DNA of 64,000 bases from Bacillota bacterium. GTDB lineage: Bacteria > Bacillota > Clostridia > Clostridiales > Clostridiaceae. The position numbers were made by a program, and so were the translations under genes. This document shows positions 1-7,018 of the stretch, one piece after another. A model generated the notes under the pieces. The model saw only the letters and a program-made list of their open reading frames with translations. It searched no databases and was not told where the DNA came from. The DNA is taken from positions 1 to 64,000 of the forward strand of contig JAJXWH010000002.1 in NCBI GenBank assembly GCA_021781745.1. Direction: 5' to 3'. Position 1 is the stretch's first letter; each line of letters opens with the position of its first letter.

Positions 1-243
1 ATAATACTTATATTAATGATTTGTTCATTATTTGTCCATATTTAAATCTGCTTCGTAGATTGTGTGTTTCTGCTACTCTCAAAAGTTATCCACAGATTTG
101 ACTTTATTATAAATTCCTATAGAGAAATAAAACCTTTGAAAATTCAAAGGATACGTATACCTATTTTTAATTGAATAAATTTTATATTTATAAATGTATA
201 TGAGATTAAGGTTTTTATTTCATCAATAACCACTGTAATTATA
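1..243. other. Non-coding left edge
   Basis: No gene is visible. The stretch is very AT-rich and probably contains the left end of the decayed transposon that follows. A single DnaA-box-like TTATCCACA lies at 86-94. The 12-mer TATTTAAATCTG at 39-50 recurs in the same orientation at 2279-2290, just past the end of the transposon genes. It may be an end-proximal repeat of the element or chance in AT-rich DNA. I could not define inverted termini. Confidence 0.4.
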
Positions 244-1424
244 ATGAAATATATGAATTACTTAGAAAATAATCATACTTAATACAAATAGCTGTCCGTA
301 AGTCAGATACTACTCCTAATGGGGATGATACTAAATTATCGGCTCCAACTCTTGAACGTTGGTATTACAATTACAAAAATAATGGTTTTGAAGCTCTCAT
401 GCCTGTAAGGCGATGCGATACTGGCCGATCAAGAAAATTAGATTCTGACATTACAGAGCAAATTAAATATTTAAAGTAGGAATATCCAAGAATACCTGCA
501 ACACTTATTTATCAGAAGCTTATTAATAATGGAACTATAGTTAAATGTGATATTTCACTTTCAACAATTAACAGGTATGTTAATCAGCTTAAGCTTGAAC
601 ATAAATATTCTAATAACAAAGATATGAGAAGATATGAACGTGCTCATATAAATGAAGTTTGGTGTGGTAACAGCAGTGTAGGTCCATATTTAAAAGTAGA
701 AAGTAAAAAGAAACGTGTATACATAATCGCTCTTATTAATGATGCCTCAAGATACATAATAGGAATAGATGTATTTTTTAATGATAATTTCGTAAATCTT
801 ATGTCAGTTATGAAATCTGCCGTTACAAGGTTTGGAAAACCTAAAATTTTAAACTTTGATAATGGTGCTTCATATAAAAATAAACAAATAGAATTACTAG
901 CAGCTAGAATTGGTACAACCATTAGTTATTGTGCACCATACACGCCCCAATCAAAGGCCAAGATAGAAAGATGGTTTCGTACATTAAAAGACCAATGGAT
1001 GTCCCAGTTAAATATGAAAGATTTTAATAATTTAGATGAACTTAGGACTAGCCTTATTTCATATGTTGGCAGTTACAATCAACGTATACATTCTTCACTA
1101 AATGGTTTATCCCCACAAGATAGATTTTTTAGTGAATCTCATATGATTAAACGACTAAGTGATGAACAAATTGAAACTTCTTTTTTACTTGAATATGAAA
1201 GACGTGTGTCTGCCGATAACGTAGTTATGATAGATGAAATAGCCTATGAAGTTGACTACAAGTATTCAAAACAAAAAATAACATTAAGGTATGCACCTGA
1301 TTTAAGTAAAATTTACGTAGTAGATAAAAATACTGATGAACTTACCGAAATAAAGCTCTTAAATAAACATGATAATTCAGCTATAAAAAGAAAGAAAATT
1401 AAGCTTACTGGAGGAGAAGATTAA
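244..1424 (+). pseudogene. Broken DDE-type (rve) transposase
   Basis: This is a DDE integrase-fold transposase that would have cut and joined the ends of a transposon. The reading frame encodes an N-terminal helix-turn-helix-like part (LERWYYNYKNNGFEALMP around 351-404), then an rve catalytic core (INDASRYIIGIDVF, FDNGASYKN, YTPQSKAKIERWFRTLKDQW). The frame is interrupted by an amber codon at 477-479, where the flanking residues read KYLK and EYPRIPATL. A frameshift lies near 271-282: an ATG at 244 runs into a stop at 280 while the homologous frame continues from 273. The longest intact piece starts at 624. It overlaps the next gene by one base (ATTAATGG), as expected of a transposase/ATPase operon. 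The element is dead unless the stops are suppressed. Confidence 0.85.
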
Positions 1425-2227
1425 TGGATTATACAAGCAGATACGGTATTGGTTTTAACCCATTTATAAAAGATTCTAAGGAAATTGTTGTTGAAACTTC
1501 TGATTACAAAGAAGTTCTATGTAGGCTTAATTATTTACTTAATAACAAAGGGTTCGGTATCCTGACCGGAGGTCCTGGACGAGGTAAAACTACTATAATA
1601 AGAAATTGGTGTAATGGGCTCAACACATCACTTTATAAGGTTATTTATAGCTCTCTTTCTAGTCTTACTGTTGCATAATTTTATAAAAATCTAGCAGCAC
1701 AGCTTGGTCTTGAGCCAATGTGTAGAAAAATTGATAATTTTAAAATTATTCAAAATGAGATAAATAGATGTTCTGTTGAGAAACGTATAACACCGGTAAT
1801 AATTATTGATGAAGCTAATTATATAAGCAATGGTATTTTAAATGACTTAAAAATGTTTTTTAATTTTAATATGGACTCAAGAGACCGTGCAATAGTTTTT
1901 CTTGTTGGATTACCACAGCTAAATAACACTATGCGACTTGTAGCAAACGAGCCCTTAAGGCAACGTATAACAACGAACTATAATTTAGATAATCTAACCA
2001 AATCTGAGACAAGAGAATATGTACTAGCAAAACTTAATGGTGCTAAATGCAATAATGATATTTTTGATGAAACAGCACTTGAAGCAATTGCTAACGCATC
2101 GAACGGAGTTCCTAGGATTATTAATAAAATTTGTGCTTCTAGTCTTATGATAGGTAATTCAAAAAATTTAAACATAATAAATAGTGACATAATAATGCTT
2201 GCTGTTAATGAAACTGAACTTGGATAA
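1424..2227 (+). pseudogene. Broken ExeA/TniB-like AAA ATPase of the transposon
   Basis: This is an AAA+ ATPase of the ExeA/TniB/MuB type, the usual partner of an rve transposase in target selection. It has a Walker A motif (GGPGRGKTT) near residue 50 and a Walker B motif (VIIIDEAN) after the break. A single in-frame ochre codon at 1676-1678 splits it: the frame is identical on both sides (SLTVA then FYKNLAAQLGLEP), so it is one gene with one nonsense mutation and not two genes. Like the amber codon in the transposase, it sits where a Glu codon is plausible. The C-terminal part keeps the lid-like region (GVPRIINKICASSL). A strong hairpin follows the stop. Confidence 0.85.
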
Positions 2228-2231
2228 AACT

Positions 2232-2271
2232 AAAATCTACGGATATCTAAAATGATATTTGTAGATTTTTT
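2232..2271 (+). terminator. Rho-independent terminator after the transposon operon
   Basis: A 16-bp stem (2232-2247 with 2254-2269, two G-U pairs) closes a 6-nt loop and runs into a T tract. It lies 5 bp past the ATPase stop codon. Confidence 0.8.
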
Positions 2272-2501
2272 ACATAACTATTTAAATCTGTCTCATCATA
2301 AACTGTGAAGATATACCATTAATCATATTGAATATTATGAAATATTTGACCATTTCTACCATCAAATAAAGTTGAAGAATAACCATCAGATAATTTGCTA
2401 TTCAATAGTTAGGCAGACTCAACTACTTATAAGGTATCGAATATTTAATATTTATAATGGGTATTTTAATAAAAAGATGAAATATATTAGGAGTATATTA
2501 T

Positions 2502-3779
2502 ATGAAAAAAGATGAGAAAAAAACAATTTACTTACATATTGGAAGCAATAAAACAGGTAGCAGTGCATTGCAAGCATTTTTTTATGAAAATTCAATAATT
2601 TTAGAAAAGAAAGGTATTTATTATCCGCCTCAGTCAGGATATTGGAATAAAGAATTCAAAATTAGTTCTGGTAATGCTGTATATTTACTTGATGACTGTG
2701 ATCAATATCCACTTGGAGAGAAAGGTATAAATAAAATTAATAGTATATTTTCGTTAACTGAAAAATATTCTAAAATTTTGCTATCGTCAGAATGGTTGTG
2801 GTCAATTAATGATAAGACTACTTTTTTTAATAACTTTAAAAAAGAAAATATAGAAATAGTAGTAATTGTTTATTTAAGACGTCAAGATGAGTACTTAGAG
2901 TCTGCAATTAATCAAAAAGTTAAGGTGACTAAATATAATAAAACAGTCACTTATCCAGAGTGTCTTAATCAAAGTAAACAATCAGGTGCTCCACTAGAAG
3001 AATTAGACTATTATAAAGAGCTAGAAAAAATTAAGTTAGCAATAGGAGTTTCTAATATTATTGTACGGCCATATGAAAAATTACAATTTAAAAATAATAA
3101 TATATTTTCTGATTTTCTAAGCATATTTAATTTAGAATTAACAGATGATTTTATTTTACCACCCCCAATAGTTAATCCACGATTAAATCGAGATTTTATG
3201 GAAATAAAAAGAATCTGCAATAGCTTGCCTATTGATAATAATACTTTAGTTAATGTATTTCATGAGCCTTTAATGAAACTTTCAACAAATACAGAAAGTT
3301 CATTAAATGAATTTGAATATTCACTGTTTTCATATGAAGAAAAATTAGATATTATAAATAAATATGACGACTCAAATCAAAAGATAGCAAGAGAATATTT
3401 AGGTCGAATGAATGGAAAGTTATTTATAGATCCATTGCCTAAAAATAATGAAAATAGTAAACCATATTCTGGACCATCAATGGAAAATGTTGTAATGGCC
3501 TTCGGATACTTATTATGTAAGCAAATTGGAGAGATAGATGAATTAAAAAAGGATAAGAATGAACATGCTTTAAAAATATCTGAATGTATAAAAAACGTCG
3601 AAAAACTTTCATCTAAGATTGATTTGTTAGATGAAGAAAATAAAAGATTATTAGAGAAACATAGTATATTAGAAGATAAATTTGATGAGATAGTATCAGA
3701 GTATTATAGATTACTAAATTCAAAATCATGGCAAATTACCAAGCCATTGCGAATAGTTAGAAACTTTTTTAAGCAGTAA
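2502..3779 (+). CDS. Sulfotransferase-like protein with C-terminal coiled coil
   Basis: This 425-residue protein begins with the motif HIGSNKTGSSALQAFF (about residues 12-27). It resembles the 5'-phosphosulfate-binding loop of PAPS-dependent sulfotransferases (HIGxxKTGT/S-type). Residues 340-400 are a predicted coiled coil (ELKKDKNEHALKISECIKN, then LLDEENKRLLEKHSILEDKF). The protein ends in SKSWQITKPLRIVRNFF, a tail often seen on surface-polysaccharide glycosyltransferases in Firmicutes. No signal peptide is seen, so it should act in the cytoplasm or at the inner membrane face. An AGGAGT ribosome site precedes the ATG. The inferred role is modification of a surface glycan, which fits the polysaccharide locus downstream, although mobile-element debris separates the two. 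Donor and acceptor are unknown. Confidence 0.6.
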   Translation: MKKDEKKTIYLHIGSNKTGSSALQAFFYENSIILEKKGIYYPPQSGYWNKEFKISSGNAVYLLDDCDQYPLGEKGINKINSIFSLTEKYSKILLSSEWLWSINDKTTFFNNFKKENIEIVVIVYLRRQDEYLESAINQKVKVTKYNKTVTYPECLNQSKQSGAPLEELDYYKELEKIKLAIGVSNIIVRPYEKLQFKNNNIFSDFLSIFNLELTDDFILPPPIVNPRLNRDFMEIKRICNSLPIDNNTLVNVFHEPLMKLSTNTESSLNEFEYSLFSYEEKLDIINKYDDSNQKIAREYLGRMNGKLFIDPLPKNNENSKPYSGPSMENVVMAFGYLLCKQIGEIDELKKDKNEHALKISECIKNVEKLSSKIDLLDEENKRLLEKHSILEDKFDEIVSEYYRLLNSKSWQITKPLRIVRNFFKQ

Positions 3780-3984
3780 GCTAAACTATTTTCTAGTGTT
3801 AATTGCTTTTATAGAAGGGAATCATAAATTGCGATATGCATAAAATTATGGATAATAAAGAAAGTAATTAAATTATGAAGTGGAAATGGAAACTACTTCA
3901 ACATTGACGTGATAGAAAACAATATTATATTTTCATTAAAAATACTTCATAATATTTTTTGTATCTGACAAAAGGGGGGAGTTT

Positions 3985-4022
3985 GTAGAAAAAGAAAAAT
4001 ATTTGGATGGATTAAGAGGATT
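3985..4022 (+). pseudogene. 5' stub of an acyltransferase-3-type gene cut by IS66
   Basis: After a strong ribosome-site-like AGGGGGGAG (3972-3981), a frame reads VEKEKYLDGLRGL and then stops exactly where the IS66-like end GTAAGCG begins (4023). The motif KYLDGLRG is the typical N-terminal signature of integral-membrane acyltransferase family 3 (O-acetylation of glycans). No ATG is present in frame, so the start may also be mutated. The rest of the gene is not found on the far side of the remnant. Confidence 0.45.
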
Positions 4023-4147
4023 GTAAGCGTAAAAAAATTAACGGATAGATAAATTCAAACCTTTATTGTTAAAATCAGTATAGATTTTAACAATGGAGGT
4101 TTATTAGTGTGAAAGATTGTTTTTGGCTATTTATAACACAACAAAAA

Positions 4148-4170
4148 GCCCTAAAGAGGGCAAATTTTTT
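4148..4170 (+). terminator. Terminator hairpin inside the IS66 remnant
   Basis: GCCCT (4148-4152) pairs with AGGGC (4157-4161) across a 4-nt loop, and AAATTTTTT follows. It may shield the element from outside transcription. Confidence 0.65.
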
Positions 4171-4433
4171 AAATATTCGATTTGTACAGGATCAACTGTA
4201 ATCCCAAAGCTATGGCGAAAGATTGCTTTGTTGCCATAACACCTGCATATTTACAATTATCTAACCATAGCTTTAGATTTGTAAATACCGGGAGCAACAT
4301 TTTTTAACATTATAAAAGGTACAATCATAATATAATAAATTTACAAAAAATACAAGTATTTTAAAAATAAACTGGCTAAACCGGCATTCTTTCATTACTA
4401 TTTGTGCCGGCGATAGCCGGAATGGGGGTTTAT

Positions 4434-4763
4434 ATGAATAATAATGAAAATATTAATTGGAGAGAAATTGTTGCTGCCTTTTCTTCTTACGAAGGAACGT
4501 TGGGAAATTTCTGCAATGCAAATCGCATTACTAAAAGTCAATTTTATTACTATAAAAAGAAATTTAAGAGTGAGGATAATAATTTACAGTTTCATGCAAT
4601 TTCCATGAGAGAAGAAAGAGTAAGAACTGAAATCACTGTAGTTCCGGCTGATAGACACAATATAATAATAGAAATAGGAGCAGCTAAAATATATGTACCG
4701 GCTAATGAAATAGCTGTTTTAAGTAATTTACTTAAGGATCTGATTACAAATGTTCAGTCTTAA
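4434..4763 (+). CDS. IS66-type accessory protein TnpA
   Basis: This basic protein of about 109 residues resembles TnpA accessory proteins of IS66-type elements. It has a helix-turn-helix-like N-terminal half (WREIVAAFSSYEGTLGNFC, then ITKSQFYYYKKKF) and a short beta-rich tail (IIIEIGAAKIYVPANEI). I chose the ATG at 4434 because it follows GGGGG by 5-6 nt. An ATG 30 bases earlier has no ribosome site and lies in a small GC-rich hairpin (GCCGGCGATAGCCGG). The gene is intact but stands alone without tnpB/tnpC. Confidence 0.65.
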   Translation: MNNNENINWREIVAAFSSYEGTLGNFCNANRITKSQFYYYKKKFKSEDNNLQFHAISMREERVRTEITVVPADRHNIIIEIGAAKIYVPANEIAVLSNLLKDLITNVQS

Positions 4764-4919
4764 TAAAGTTAATACAGTTTATCTTGCTTACACCGAAGTT
4801 TTAATTATACTGAAATTCATATGAATCTTTGGTATTTTTAGCTTATTTATTTAAAATTTCGGTATAGTTTTCTGCAATTTGAGCATTATCTTATATAACA
4901 TTGCTGTATATTCAAAATC

Positions 4920-5153
4920 TTGCAGACAATAGTTAAGAATGCTGGTGTTGATGAATCTAATGGAAGAATTAACGGAACACGTATGATACGCCACAATGCA
5001 ACTTCTCGTATGGTACGTAAAGGTGTAGCACTTTCGGCAATATCAGGAGTTCTCGGTCATAGAGATCCTAATAGTACTATGACTTACATTTCTACAGATA
5101 GAGAAGGCTTATCTAAATGTACACTTCAACTTCCAGGAGGTAACCATGGGTAA
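4920..5153 (+). pseudogene. C-terminal fragment of a tyrosine recombinase
   Basis: The 77 residues match the C-terminal catalytic end of a lambda-integrase-type recombinase. They include an IRHNATSRMVRKG segment (box II HxxR-like), LGHRDPNSTMTYI with the second His, and the putative Tyr nucleophile in the TYIS stretch. The N-terminal DNA-binding part and box I Arg are missing, so the protein cannot be active. It ends with an 8-nt overlap with the next recombinase frame, as in the tandem recombinase operons of Tn554-like elements. Confidence 0.7.
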
Positions 5154-5580
5154 TAATAAGACTATTGATGTTTTGGTAAAACAATTCTTAGATTATAAAC
5201 GAAACATTGGTTATCAATACCTAACTTCAGAGCGGTATCTGAATGAATTTACAAAATACATGAAAGAGAAGACTCCAGAAGCAGTGTTACCTGATAAAGA
5301 TATTATTCTTGGATATCTAGACACTAAAAAAACAAGTACCAGGCTTATTATACGGAACAACAGCTGTTCTAAGGGAATTCAGCAGATATTTGATTAACCA
5401 AGGTTATAAAGAAATTTATGTAATTCCACCTAAAAGAACTCCAAAACTGCGCCCTGAACAGCCATATTTCTTTACTCAAGAGGAAATAGAACAGTTCTTT
5501 CAAGAGTGTGATCTTACAAAAGCCAACTCATCTTTTAAGGGGCGTCATCTTGTGCTTCCATCGCTGTTTAGATTATTTTT
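5146..5580 (+). pseudogene. Frameshifted, truncated second tyrosine recombinase
   Basis: The start (GNNKTIDVLVKQFLDYKRNIG) is a SAM-like core-binding domain of a phage-type integrase. A frameshift near 5340 moves the homologous frame (TAVLREFSRYLINQGYKE) out of phase. It then continues in another frame as IPPKRTPKLRPEQPYFFT up to LVLPSLFRLF at about 5575, where homology stops. The catalytic domain is absent. The break coincides with what looks like the end of an IS3-type element (GTACCTCC near 5602), so insertion probably truncated it. Confidence 0.7.
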
Positions 5581-5730
5581 GTTTCTAGTCTTATTTATAT
5601 AGTACCTCCAAAAAAACTAGTCTAGTCACTTTAAAACTTACTGTTTCTTTAAAGCTTGAATTAATTATCTCAAAAATGAAAAGTCAATGCGAGGTACTTA
5701 TGATCTACCGTTTACCTTACTAGAAAAGAA

Positions 5731-5927
5731 AATCCATACTACAATGCAATAATGGAATCTTTTTATAAAATCATAAAGAAAAAGCTTATTCAGAACACCC
5801 ATTACAAGTCATCTGAACAAGCTTAAAAAGAAATCTTTAAATACATTGAAATTTATTATAATACTAAAAGAATGCATTCCTCATTAGATATCTCTCTCCA
5901 TCTCAATTCGAAGAATTAAATTCATAA
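5731..5927 (+). pseudogene. Remnant of an IS3/IS150-type transposase (orfB C-terminus)
   Basis: The frame ENPYYNAIMESFYKIIKKKL, then QNTHYKSSEQA-stop-KEIFKYIEIYYNTKRMHSSL, is the unmistakable C-terminal rve region of IS3-group OrfB. It includes the final catalytic Glu region (AIMESF) and the YYNTKRMHSSL signature. An ochre codon near 5824 and a one-base loss just after SSL break it; the tail YLSPSQFEELNS resumes in the shifted frame to the stop at 5925-5927. The region from about 5596 probably belongs to the same element, and all of orfA is missing. Confidence 0.8.
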
Positions 5928-6068
5928 AGTTCGTTTAACTTTTTGTCTACAAAACCTTGACTAATTTTTTCATCTGTATACTTCACAGGGTGTAGTTCAA
6001 ACTCATTAATGGATACTTTTTTATTAATTTGACCATAATCTTATCCTATCTTATTTATATTGTTCTTT
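5928..6068. other. Gap before the polysaccharide locus
   Basis: AT-rich spacer that probably includes the right end of the IS3 remnant. I see no gene, and no clear terminator for the minus-strand operon that ends at 6069. Confidence 0.4.
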
Positions 6069-6992
6069 TTATTGCAAATGCTGCTTTAAACTTTCAACTG
6101 AGAGTCTAATACCCTCTCTTATTCCAATTTTAGGATGCCAGTCTGTACATTCTTTTATCCGAGATATATCTAGTACATTTCTATTTACATCACAATCTCT
6201 TTCTTTTTCATATAATACATTTACAGTCTCAATATCCAAATATTCTTTTATAAATGTCAATACTTGATTGATGCTATAACCTTTCCCAGTACCTACATTA
6301 AAAATCTTCTCTTCACCATGATATTCATCTAACGCTATGAATGCATCTACTAAATCATCAATATAAATATAATCTCTTATATTGTTCCCATCACCCCAAA
6401 TAGTTATATCTTCGCCAGAGATAACTTTATTAATTAAAATTGGAATTAATCCTTGCATTTTATTTTGCTTAATTTCACTACTATACGGATTTGCAGCTCT
6501 AATAATCTTATAATTAAGTTTATGATATATATTGTATAAATGTAAATAATGTTCCACCATAAGTTTATGCACTGCATACTTACAAATAGGCAATTTATTT
6601 GCATTTTCACTTATGACTTCATTGTTCATGTTTCCATAAACTGTTCCACCAGAAGACATAAACAATATATTTGGTATTCCCATACTAACCATACTATCTA
6701 GTAAATTAATAGTTGGAAATATATTTTCTTGTATTTCTTTATTTATATTCTCAATCCCATCCGTTGGAAGAACAGTGCTTATCAAATGAACAACTGTATC
6801 AACATCTTGTAAATATGGTTTGAAATCTGTTGTATTAACAAAATCTAATTTTTCAAAACTTATATTAGGATTAAACTTAAATTCATCACTCAGATTTAAA
6901 TCTGCAACTACAATCTTATTTTTTTCACTCAATTTCCTTACGATATTTCTGCCAATAAATCCACTACCCCCGAGAACTAAATATTTTTTCAT
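6069..6992 (-). CDS. NAD-dependent sugar epimerase/dehydratase
   Basis: This 307-residue extended short-chain dehydrogenase belongs to the GalE/WcaG group, which interconverts nucleotide sugars. The Rossmann motif GGSGFIG is at residues 8-14, the catalytic Tyr/Lys pair (YAVHK) at 139-143, and the Ser/Thr region (SSGGTVYG) just before it. The segment RAANPYS and the IWGDGNNIRDYIYIDDL motif are typical of UDP-sugar 4-epimerases. An AGGAG site precedes the ATG. It is the last gene of the minus-strand polysaccharide operon, 26 bp after the large glycosyltransferase. It probably supplies an activated sugar (for example UDP-Gal) for that glycan. The exact substrate cannot be read from sequence. Confidence 0.85.
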   Translation of the reverse strand: MKKYLVLGGSGFIGRNIVRKLSEKNKIVVADLNLSDEFKFNPNISFEKLDFVNTTDFKPYLQDVDTVVHLISTVLPTDGIENINKEIQENIFPTINLLDSMVSMGIPNILFMSSGGTVYGNMNNEVISENANKLPICKYAVHKLMVEHYLHLYNIYHKLNYKIIRAANPYSSEIKQNKMQGLIPILINKVISGEDITIWGDGNNIRDYIYIDDLVDAFIALDEYHGEEKIFNVGTGKGYSINQVLTFIKEYLDIETVNVLYEKERDCDVNRNVLDISRIKECTDWHPKIGIREGIRLSVESLKQHLQ

Positions 6993-7018
6993 AGCATTCT
7001 CCTAAACTACAATTAAAT

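Larger units (their letters stand above)
4023..4791 (+). mobile_element. IS66-family remnant carrying only tnpA
   Basis: The left end at 4023 begins GTAAGCG, the hallmark start of IS66-family inverted repeats. A TGCTTAC at about 4785-4791 may be the decayed right end. Only the small tnpA accessory gene is present; tnpB and the large tnpC transposase are missing, so the element cannot move by itself. The 8 bp flanking the left end (AGAGGATT) are not repeated after 4791, so no target duplication is visible. The region before tnpA holds a terminator and a GTG-started frame of about 30 codons at about 4109 with a TGGAGG site. I would not call that frame a gene. Confidence 0.55.

Noticed and set aside
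4109-4201. GTG-started peptide of about 30 codons near the IS66 end
   Set aside because: It has a plausible TGGAGG site but overlaps a terminator hairpin and matches nothing I know.
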